IMG/VR virus record: IMGVR_UViG_3300027896_000017
Location: 52,768-116,767 of that record
Source: a virus
Length of the DNA: 64,000 nucleotides
Reading direction: 5' to 3' (one strand)
In this document: piece by piece, positions 42,820 through 53,600 of the stretch
Position numbering within the stretch: position 1 is the stretch's first letter
Layout: each line of letters begins with the position of its first letter
The notes under the pieces: model-generated
The model's input: only the letters and a program-made list of their open reading frames with translations
What the model was told of the DNA's origin: nothing
Databases searched by the model: none
Made by a program: the position numbers and the translations under genes

Positions 42820-43917
42820 TTAACTAACCGTATTACTATAATTATACAATTCAGTTGCATTGTTTTGGACTGAAATATTTTCAAATACGGAAAAGCGCTG
42901 ATTAACATCCTCATTAATATCCATTATATTAGAAAACATTCCATCATAAGCATATATTCTAAAAATTTTAGGAGTAGGACTGGATCCTATATTTCCAGAA
43001 ATAAATCTTGAACTTCTCCATTTTTCCAGACCCATAGATTTATTTGCTGTTCCTTCAGATATATTATTTATAATGCCATACCATTCAATATATTCGCTAT
43101 CATTTTGTATAATTAATTTAAGAATATCTCCTATTGAAGCGTGGTTTGATAATTCTACAATATATCCTGGAGACAGTTCTGAAATAGTTATATTATTGCT
43201 ATCAGTTATAGTGATAATTATAGACATATCTATAGGCCCGGTAGCCGGTGAAATATATTTAGGATTATTGGCTACAATAGAATAATAATCAAGAGGTATC
43301 ACAAGTCTTGAATCTTTATAAAATCTAATAGCAGGAACTCCTGCCCAGCGTATTCTTTTATAAAAATTAGAAAAAATAGTTATAGGAGCAAAGTATTCTA
43401 TATCAAATCTAGAAATAGTCAATCTGGAATCGGCGCTTAAATTAAAAAACTCTCGTATATACGGCAGTTCAAAATAAGGATCATTCACATAATATGGAAC
43501 TAAGTTTTGATCATAAATTGGAAAAGTATTTCCATATTGATATATATCTATAAGTTGTGATTCTAATTGAATAAAACCATAAAAATTATTCAATTTTTTA
43601 GAATTAACTAAATCATTAAAAAGAGAAATTTCGGATGTATCATAATTTTCTTTATTGGCCTTAAAACATTGTATTTTTCCACTATCAGGGGAATGTATTA
43701 TTCTGGATATTTTTATACCTGATTCATAAATATCATAAATACCATTAGGAGCCGGTTTAGAAACAAAATATCCATCATCATCGGATTGAATAGTATCAAC
43801 AATATAGGCGCCATTGGGAGTAGGCTGTTTAATAATTACCGTAGCATTTCTTAAAATATTACCAGCACTATCGGACACGTGGCCTTCAATGGATTTAGAT
43901 CTTAAATTAGCAACCAT
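42820..43917 (-). CDS. Virion protein with N-terminal carboxypeptidase-regulatory-like domain
   Basis: The 365-residue protein begins with an Ig-like beta-sandwich of the carboxypeptidase regulatory/CNA-B type (SIEGHVSDSAGNILRNATVII, then SDDDGYFVSKPAPNGIYDI, residues 8-70). The remaining 290 residues are beta-rich and without a clear family. Such N-terminal domains decorate many phage tail and head proteins. The gene is downstream of the 1242-residue protein and probably part of the same virion operon. Confidence 0.65.
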   Translation of the reverse strand: MVANLRSKSIEGHVSDSAGNILRNATVIIKQPTPNGAYIVDTIQSDDDGYFVSKPAPNGIYDIYESGIKISRIIHSPDSGKIQCFKANKENYDTSEISLFNDLVNSKKLNNFYGFIQLESQLIDIYQYGNTFPIYDQNLVPYYVNDPYFELPYIREFFNLSADSRLTISRFDIEYFAPITIFSNFYKRIRWAGVPAIRFYKDSRLVIPLDYYSIVANNPKYISPATGPIDMSIIITITDSNNITISELSPGYIVELSNHASIGDILKLIIQNDSEYIEWYGIINNISEGTANKSMGLEKWRSSRFISGNIGSSPTPKIFRIYAYDGMFSNIMDINEDVNQRFSVFENISVQNNATELYNYSNTVS

Positions 43918-43931
43918 TAGTAGCTCCTTAA

Positions 43932-46900
43932 TTATTTAGATACAAATTTAAAATAAGTCATGCCAAACCTTCTAGTAACTTCAAGTATAATATTTTTTTC
44001 AAAATCAAAGCCTTCATCAAAGGTTACTATTTCACCATCATAAGAAGCCCATGGAAAATTCATCCATTTATTAACAGCCTCGGCTTCTACTTCTTCATTC
44101 CCCCATAAATATTGTATCGTACTCTCATTATCATTTGTATAAGAAATTGGATATTTCTTTCTTTTAAGAACCCTGATTCTTAAATATATTTTTTTATTTT
44201 CATCAATAAATCGCTCTAAATCAGTGGGGGCTCCCTCAATATTACTTATATTAGATCTGATATCGATATATCTTGAAATAAGATTACCCGCGATCCCTTG
44301 CACGACCAGGCTGGTATATAATTGAAAAGACGTATTTTTATTCATTTGTTTTTGAGGATAACATATAGCAAATTGCCCATAATCTGAAGCCTCGATATTT
44401 CCGCTATCTATTGATGGCATGACGCCCATGGTAGCTGGATTATAATATATATACGCTTTATAATCTAAAGCCTCAGCTTTAATATAACAAATATGATATG
44501 TTTTATTTAACCTGGTATCAAATAATACTAAATTAGATTTACCATTAATGATATCGTTGGGTTCTCCAAAATGAACATAATCAGGAATTTTTTGATGAAG
44601 ATCTTTTAAATATTTTAATTGTACCGAATAAATTAAAACGTCTTCAAAAAGTGCGCTTTCTGGTTGTAATGAACCTTTATCTACATACAAATAATCTAAA
44701 ATATGAAGGCCAGCCACCTTATCAGTATTTGAATTAACCGGAGAAACCGGTCTCCAGTTTTCGCCTCTTATAACATCAAGTTTGGATTTATTATCCCACA
44801 TTTCAATTACAATATCAGAAGAAGAATCTAATGAAGTTAAATCGTTATTTAAAATAGTATTTATATTTTCAGTATTTAAATCGGGCGTTGCGTTAACCAT
44901 TGAATTGGCAAAACCTGAAAACATTCCACACAACCATCTTTTCATATCTGGAATTGAAGCGTTATCTTTTTGTTGTAGTGTAAAATTATTAAATAACGCT
45001 GATGTATTGATTTCACATATATATGAAGGGTTTTCATTATTAATATAAGAAAGCAATCTACTTTCAGCAAATTTCCATTTTCTATTATCGATTAATCCAA
45101 CCACTTTAATATCTTTAGAAAAATATTGTTCTTCATTATCTTCTAAAACTCGTATATCATAAGTGCCGTATTTCCTAAATTCTGATAAGTCTTTTCCTGG
45201 TTTAGTTATTGCAATAAGAGCAAATTGATTATTAACCCATACCAAAGATGCCGGATATACAATAAAATTTTTTTGTGTTTCAATTATATTATTCATACCG
45301 CCACCAGAATTATAAGGCAAGGTTTTTATAATTCCTGAATCGGCGTATTGTGTTAATATATTATGCATTCCAAATGAATCGTCCGCAAAAGGAACATGGC
45401 GGCTATTTGCTTTGTTGTATCGTTTTGCATTCCCTGATCCAAATGCCTCCCACGATCCAGCTGGAATATATGATAATTTTTTTAATATCCATGTTTCTTT
45501 ATAATCAGAAAAATTAGATAACAATCTTTCTGTATATGAACCTGGGCAATATGGAAATTCAATATTATAAATAGTTTCATATCCGCCATCTTTAGAACGA
45601 GATGTTCTAAAAGAATTGTTTTTTTCAACTATTTTTATATATCCATTAATACCGGAAAGTTTAATCATTGGATAAATTTTTTCATATTGTCTGGACGAAT
45701 AAATACCAGTCCTGGTGAGAGCTGTGGTAAAATCATATTCATTATTAGCTATGGGATCCATTCCACCGCCCTCTAAGGCTTTAGGGGCGTTTATTGGATA
45801 ATAATTGGAACAATATATATTAAGATAATTTTTAACACTTATTTCTAAACCATTAGTAATTGTTTTAGATATAAAACCTAGTCCATTAATTTTTATAACA
45901 GCGTCAGGCGTCGTAATTGGAGTTGAAGTATATTTATCCGCATATTTTGATATTGAAATAGGCAGTCTATAAACTGAATGATTGCCTTGACCAACTATCC
46001 CCAAAGTAGACGTCGTAGGTATCGTAACAGGTGCAGATGTTGTGATTGTAGTGGTAGTAGGAGTTACGATGTCGCGACCTATTAAATCATCAACACAGTC
46101 GTCCTGCCTTTTAAAAAAATTATCAATACTACCTCCAAATTTATTATAATAATCACTTTCTGTTAGTATATAATTATATTTATTTAATGGGTCATTTATA
46201 GTAAAAGTTTCAATGATATCAGTATTATAATCTTCTAATTGTATTAATTTATCTATTTCATTAATCATATTTTTAGAAGACTTAATTTTTAAAAAGATAT
46301 CCGGATTATTATAAAAATCGGATTCACTGGCAAATTTAACAGGATCACCATTACTATTAACAAACATATATCCAACAACTTCTCCACCACACATCGGAAC
46401 TGTTGTAAAATAAGGCTCGGTCATTACTACGGCAGAATGTCTTCTATTTCTTTCCGTATCAATATCAATTCCAGAATATAAATATTTGCCATCCACTTTT
46501 TTATGTACAATAAATTGATGAGAAGCGCTGCCTGGAGGAGCAAAAGGCTCGCCAGCATCAGGTTTATTTAACATATGTTTACAAACATTATATACAATTC
46601 TTGATTGATCATTTATCTCATCAGGAATCGAGCCGCTATTAAAAGTCATTTGGCCAGATCGCAGATGCGGTTCTCCCATGCGACTACCCCAATTGGCTAT
46701 TACTTTAGCTGGCTCAAAAATACCATTACGAATAATATTTGGAAAAAACATTACAAAAGAATTCCATTCTTCAGGATATATTGACTGCCACTTTTCAGGA
46801 TGATTTTCATCAGTTTCATAAAAATTAACTACACCATAATAAGGTGTATAACCTTGATTATAATAATGTATCGTATCGTTATAATAATCAATCCACTCGT

Positions 46901-47660
46901 TCTGTTGGGTAAAATAAGCATACCTGGGATTGCATATATTTATTTTTACATCAAATAATCTAACTATATCTATAGTAGAAGGGTCCCCAGTAAATATATG
47001 TTGAAATATTTCATAATGAGCTTCGTTGGGATCAAATAAATCCTCTTGGTACGCATTAATATCAACAGAGGCTTTATTTAATTCAAGAGTATTGGTTATA
47101 CTCCAAGGATATGCAAAATAATATCTATCATAAAATTTAGCCTTACCTAAAGCACCAGTATTATCAGCATCATCTAAATGAATTAAATAACCCGACACAC
47201 AAAATGCCGGCGCTCTCCAGAATTCATGTTTATAATCGAATATTGTAGTTTTTTCGTCTATAGAAACCCTCTGTTTATCAGAAACATTAAAATATTCTAT
47301 CATATCAGATTCGGACCCTTTATTAGAAATAATAGAATATTGTTTTTTAGTTAATTCAAAAGTATTGGGAGCAAATTTTTGCCTTTGTATAAGAGAAAAG
47401 AAATCATAATTTTCATATATTCGAGTTACGTTTCCAAACTCCTGATAAAATATTTCCTGATCGCTAAAAAAAGATATATAACAAGAATGTGGATTCATCG
47501 TATTATTAAGTGGTGATTTATGAATAAAATCAGCAATCCACGCATAATAATCAGACGAATAACCTTTAGCGATATCGCTGGCTATAAATTTATTATCTTC
47601 AAAAAAGCTAGCAATAGCCTTTTGTTGTTGGGTTGTTTTTTGTGAATTAATAAGTTTCAT
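43932..47660 (-). CDS. Large virion protein with Thr-rich hinge
   Basis: The 1242-residue protein is beta-rich and aromatic (many Tyr and Trp), with a Thr/Pro-rich hinge (TPTTTTITTSAPVTIPTTST, about residue 535-555) splitting it into two parts. A cysteine/aspartate segment (RQDDCVDDLIGRD) precedes the hinge. No enzymatic motif is visible. It lies two bases from the giant beta-helix gene and has a related hinge, so it is likely a tail fibre, tail tip or adhesin component. The family is not recognised. Confidence 0.65.
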   Translation of the reverse strand: MKLINSQKTTQQQKAIASFFEDNKFIASDIAKGYSSDYYAWIADFIHKSPLNNTMNPHSCYISFFSDQEIFYQEFGNVTRIYENYDFFSLIQRQKFAPNTFELTKKQYSIISNKGSESDMIEYFNVSDKQRVSIDEKTTIFDYKHEFWRAPAFCVSGYLIHLDDADNTGALGKAKFYDRYYFAYPWSITNTLELNKASVDINAYQEDLFDPNEAHYEIFQHIFTGDPSTIDIVRLFDVKINICNPRYAYFTQQNEWIDYYNDTIHYYNQGYTPYYGVVNFYETDENHPEKWQSIYPEEWNSFVMFFPNIIRNGIFEPAKVIANWGSRMGEPHLRSGQMTFNSGSIPDEINDQSRIVYNVCKHMLNKPDAGEPFAPPGSASHQFIVHKKVDGKYLYSGIDIDTERNRRHSAVVMTEPYFTTVPMCGGEVVGYMFVNSNGDPVKFASESDFYNNPDIFLKIKSSKNMINEIDKLIQLEDYNTDIIETFTINDPLNKYNYILTESDYYNKFGGSIDNFFKRQDDCVDDLIGRDIVTPTTTTITTSAPVTIPTTSTLGIVGQGNHSVYRLPISISKYADKYTSTPITTPDAVIKINGLGFISKTITNGLEISVKNYLNIYCSNYYPINAPKALEGGGMDPIANNEYDFTTALTRTGIYSSRQYEKIYPMIKLSGINGYIKIVEKNNSFRTSRSKDGGYETIYNIEFPYCPGSYTERLLSNFSDYKETWILKKLSYIPAGSWEAFGSGNAKRYNKANSRHVPFADDSFGMHNILTQYADSGIIKTLPYNSGGGMNNIIETQKNFIVYPASLVWVNNQFALIAITKPGKDLSEFRKYGTYDIRVLEDNEEQYFSKDIKVVGLIDNRKWKFAESRLLSYINNENPSYICEINTSALFNNFTLQQKDNASIPDMKRWLCGMFSGFANSMVNATPDLNTENINTILNNDLTSLDSSSDIVIEMWDNKSKLDVIRGENWRPVSPVNSNTDKVAGLHILDYLYVDKGSLQPESALFEDVLIYSVQLKYLKDLHQKIPDYVHFGEPNDIINGKSNLVLFDTRLNKTYHICYIKAEALDYKAYIYYNPATMGVMPSIDSGNIEASDYGQFAICYPQKQMNKNTSFQLYTSLVVQGIAGNLISRYIDIRSNISNIEGAPTDLERFIDENKKIYLRIRVLKRKKYPISYTNDNESTIQYLWGNEEVEAEAVNKWMNFPWASYDGEIVTFDEGFDFEKNIILEVTRRFGMTYFKFVSK

Positions 47661-47662
47661 AA

Positions 47663-50600
47663 TTAGTTAGTGATCAAAGACCTTCCACCGAATTTAACGT
47701 TTTTAATTGGATTCCTATCCCCAGACGCACCTTTATTAAAAGTATCAGTTATATAAACAGATAACGTATGTGTGAGTTCGCTAAATCTAAATACATATCG
47801 TCCATCGCTGAATACATTACTGAATATATTGCCGAAACAATCAGGCTTTTTTGTAATTACTAATGTTCTAGTCGGTTCATCATAATAAGCTTCAAAATCT
47901 TGAACAAATATATCTTTTTTATCACTCATTATTTTATAATCAGCATCCACTATTTTCAAAGTAATGAGTATTTTTGATTCTCTTGCATATTCATCACGTT
48001 TAGAAACATCAGCATCAAATTGGCTGTACAAATCTTTTAAAATAATATTATTTGAGCTGGATACATACTGTTTATTAGAATAATCAGAATTTAATTTATC
48101 CTGATAAATCGCTTCTATATTATTGGGATTAAAAAAGAAATCATAAACCTCCAGCTCATATGGCCCTATATCTATAATATTATAATTAAAAACTCTGATA
48201 TTACCAACAATATCATTCGCCTCAGTGATAAAAATATTATCTCCCGCATCAACTATAGGGGAGATTTTTTCTGGTTTAAAAGTTTTAGACATTATTGTTT
48301 CAATATCAAAAAGCTGGTCAACAAGAACTACGTCGGACAATACGGGGTCGGTATCAACCAATGATTTATATGTTTTAGTGTTATTTATATAAAGATGACT
48401 TGAAGTATCATAATTATATGTTAATGTATTATGGATCTCGTCTTGGGTTGTTACCAAGCAGGGAGAGAATGTTAAATTGCTATTAAACCTGGATAATATA
48501 GCCGAATTAGCTATTAAGTTACTTGTTAAATTATTTTTAGATAAATATAAATTACTTGATGAATGCGCGTTTCTATAAATAAAAAATGTATTAAAAGCAT
48601 ATACCACACCTTTAGGTATATCAAATACAGCATCCGAATTAAGTTGAACAATACAATTTGAATATTTAAATCTTATAATGTCCGTTACCGACGATGGGGC
48701 CAGATAATCCGCCAAAGCCGATTCGTCACTGTATATTTTTAAATCTTCATAAGTAATAGTATACTGTTTGGAACCTTCATCTATAAGTGAGGTTGTATAA
48801 ATTAAAGAGGCTGGCCCATTTTCCAATTCAGGTAAATATGTTTTAATTACAACGGTTCTCGACGCTCTATCCAGTAATTTAAATACACCACTGAATTGCT
48901 GATTAGCTTCAACATTAATTTCTAAATTATACCCTTGAACATAAGCATTATTAGCAAGAAATTCGTTAATACCCCCAGTGCCTTCAATGCTGGGAAATTG
49001 ATACTGTAATGGCAATGATGATAAAATATGTTTCCTTAAATGAATAACAAACGTAGGTGGGACGTTTGTAGAAAAGGAATTTACATTTATAATTACAGGA
49101 TTAACCATTAAAGATCCAGTTCCATAAGCATCAAAATATTCAAAAGCGCCCCTATCCCACAAGGCAGGTTCTCTTTTACTTAAAGTTATATCAGTGTCGA
49201 ATGCGTATTCTGAAATAGCAGATAAATCAATTGCAGTATCGTATGCAGAAAAATCAACACCCCTATTTAAATCAAAACTTCCATCTTCTACATTAACAAA
49301 TTTAATAATAGTATTTCTATAGTTGGTATAATAAGTATATCTCTCAGTATAATAGCTAGGAAATCCATAATAATCATCAACAACATTGTTTAAATAATTA
49401 ATATTATTATCTAATAACGCATATGCAATTACAAAATTTTGAAATATAGATTTTTGAATAATATTATTTTTGATATCAAATGGTATAGTATTTTCCCCAC
49501 CCTGAACATATACTCTTGTAATATAAATCCCTCTAAGACAATGGTAGATAGTATTATTAAAAATGTTTCCTTTAATGCGGTCTATATATGGATCGGTTGT
49601 TCCTGTCCGAACGCCATCACCACTACAATTATATATAAGATTATTAATTATATAATCTTTACAATATAAAAAAGGAACTATGGATGCGTTTGAATAAATA
49701 CCATGACCAGAATTTGAATTTGATATACCACAATTATAAATTATATTTCCAATAATAGTATGATTATTGCAACCAAACAATTGAATTCCATCCCCGCTAT
49801 CATTAGAGATTATAAGACCTTCTATAATAATATTATTTATAGAATTAAATTTTAAAGCAAAATAATTATTCGCCCTGATGGTATATCCATTTTCAACATG
49901 GCCATTATGTCTCTGTCTGGAATTAACTTCATTTATAATATCATAAGGGGCGTAAATTCTTATAGTACAATCAGGAGTGGTTGTTACTGAATTAAGTTCA
50001 ATAGGGCCTCTGTCAATACCGTCATTATATGCAACTACGTTAAGTTGAAGTTCTGATGAAGCCAAATTTTTTCCGGTAGGAAGTTTAGACCAAACAGAAT
50101 TAGATATATCTGATAATAAAGAATAAATAGAATTAAATGGTTTTATTATATGTTTTACTTCACCAGAAATATTATCAATAGCCTTGCCATAATAATCGGT
50201 AACCATCCATTCATGTAAAGAAATCTTTTGTTTAATTAGGCACCCATTAACAAAATTTGATGAAATAATTTCATTACCCACGCCCATTTGTGGATGGATC
50301 TGATCTGTATAATTTCCATCACTATCCGCAAATGTTATAATACTTATATCTTCTTTAATTCTTATGCCAGAGGTTTTATTAATTGAATAATGTAATGTAT
50401 CATCATGCGCAATTTTAATATCCTGATCTAATCCAATTCCATAATATACTTTATATGGTTGATACTCAAGAGCGCCACGATCCCAACGAGCATTTCTTGT
50501 AAGACCACAGGCGTCAATAGAAAAAGCATAATTACTACTAATATTAATATAACTGGGAAAGTTATGATTATTAGTAATAAATGGCATTGCATTAGACATT

Positions 50601-53600
50601 GCATATATATCATTTATATTTAAATGATAAATATTATTATCTTTATTTTCAAATAACATTGTAACATTAGAAATACATTCATTATGGATTCCTGCGCTGG
50701 CATCTTGACTTATACAATATCGTAAAAATATAGATGCATTATAATAATCTGAAATATACCCTGAAGGGGAATTGTTTTGAACTATGTTATTAAAAAGAAT
50801 ATCATTAGTTTCATTATATATTCCATATTTTCCACAATTAACTACAGTATTATTGCAAACAAAATCTGAACCGGAACACTTAATTCCGGTATCGGACTTA
50901 TTAGCAATAATATTATTAATAATAACTGATTCTGTGGCGGAAGAAGCGTCAATTCCATTTGATCCACCCATAATCAAACAAGAAGTGACTTTTGATTCAA
51001 TAGAATATGTATCAAAAATTACTCCGGTTCCTGGCTCTTGTGTTAGTATGATTAAGCCATCTATTATAATGTATGGAACCCCAATTTTAATACAATCTCC
51101 TGATGCTGGTTCTATTCTAACTTCATTAAAAACCTCAGCGTCAGTAATGTAACCCTTGTGTCTTTGAGAAGAATTACATTCATTAATATTATCTGATGGA
51201 GGATATATTCTTAAATAATAATTTTTATTTGAAGCATAATAATTATAAGCAATATTACTAATATCTACTTTGACCGTGTGAGCTAAATTACTTTTATACA
51301 TCGGAATATTTATTTGACATCTTGCATCAATTAAAGAATTAAATAAACCACCATATCCATTTTTAAATAATGTCCGTAAATCAGAAATGGCTGCATTTAA
51401 TTCTTCATAACTATGTTTAATTGAATTTAAAGCGACATTGCTTATATCGTTTGGAATGGCCCCATATACGGTTCTAACCTCCCACTGTTTATATGAATAT
51501 TTTTTATATAAATAACATTTGTGATGAGCTGTCGCATGATAATCTACAGTGTCACCAATGCCTATGTTTCCGTCTTGATCGATACTAAATTCAGCAATTC
51601 CATTAATAATTGTAATAGTAGGATCTAATCCGGATTTTAAATCATCAGTAGTTTTACTAGATGAAAAATTAAAAATGAGTGGACTAACATTAGGAACACT
51701 GTCGGCCCCCATAGACCATTCTATTAAATCATCTGAGTCCATGCTGAGATAATCCATATCAATATCATAATTAGTCATTATATCGAAGCCATAAGAATAT
51801 ATTGGACGAACAAGACCTTTATTAAGTGCGGCAAAGTCGTGTCTAGCCAAATGATAGTTGTTATTATCAGGATCAAGAAAATTAATATCTATATTTTTAT
51901 ATCCGCTGGCTCCGGTTATATCATTTGAAATACAGTTTTCAAAAGCTCCATAATCACCTGCGCAACTATAGCCAACCGGAAGCGGATCTAATGAAACATC
52001 TACTTGAACAAGATTGTTTGTTAAAGACGCATCTGCGGAACTCACATTCCTGCTAATTCCGCATGTTAAAGCATTGGGCACAGTATTATTAGATGCTCCA
52101 CCATTTACGATATCAATGCCGGTATCGGTATTATATATAATATTGTTAAAAATTTTAATATCAGTAGAGCCTGCAATTTGTTTAATACCATAATCCCCAG
52201 ACGCTGCAGATCCTATAATTAAATTGCCATCTATTAAATTCAAAACACAACCTGTTTGAATTAAAATTCCAATTCCGACAGATTTAATAATTAAACCTTC
52301 TACGTTAACATAAGAATTATTTATAATTATTCCGCCGGCTGAAGATTCAATGCCAAAAGCGCTGGTACTATATATTCCAGAATGTCTTTGTTTTGTATTA
52401 CATTGAGTAATAGTATTCCATGGGGTGGATATTACCATTTTATAATCTTGACTACACGACCAACCATTAATAGTTACATTACCAGCATCGAATCCGCCAT
52501 CATTATAGCACCATATAAATAAATTTGCTTTATTGGTTATAAGATCAACTGATCCAAATTCATGAGCTATATTCAAACCAACAAAAGCGTCATGAAGATT
52601 GTGCGTTACCCTGGCTATACTGGCAACACTAACATTATCACAATCGTAACTATTATTTAATAATGATCCATACCTATCCCTGATTATCCAGGTATAATTA
52701 TTGCCCTTTTCTGCAAGATAATATCCAGGTATTATAGGGGTTCCTGTGGTAGAAGTCGTAGTAGTGGTTGTGGTACCACCAGAAGCCAATATAATTTTAT
52801 CACCAACACCGATACGATGGTCAATATCATGATTGGAAAATGTAATAATACTATTTTTAATAGATGCCGTTAAACCAACTGAAATAAAATTATCTGTAGA
52901 TATTCCTAAAGAAAAATTAGCAATATTGTCTAAAGATGGTACAAAATAAACGCATCCTATACACCAATTGGAGACTGTTCTATAATTGCCTTCAAAATCA
53001 TCATAAACACTATAATCACTATCAGTAGACAATATAACCGCATCGGTCATATCAAGAGAAGTAGCGAATGAAATATGATAATTATTAGGAAAATTATTTC
53101 TAAAAATTATTTTTTTATTAACTTGGTTATAAGATCCCTGAAACTTATACAATGATTCATCCTCAGACCAACAACTGTCTACTGTAATAAAATCAGGATC
53201 ATAAATGGTGGCAGAATATCCCTTTTCCGTACTTCCTTGTTCAAGATTATTTTTTAATATAGCTTTATTAGTAAATTGTTCTTCAGGATGAATTTCAATA
53301 TTAATACCACGTTTATTTTTAATTAAAGTATTATTATAAATAAAATGATAACCATTAACAGTACGAGAGGATATGTGACTGATATTAATACCATATTCTT
53401 TACATTTATAAATAAGGTTATTAACTATTACTATTTTTTCACTTTCTATATTATTACAATTTATACCATTTTTTCCACAAGAATATATGATATTATTTTT
53501 AATAATTTGATTATTACCACCTACGGTAATAATTATTCCATTTGCTTCAGATGACGTTATTTGCAACCCATCAATGACAACATTGTCTTTTGATATGGTT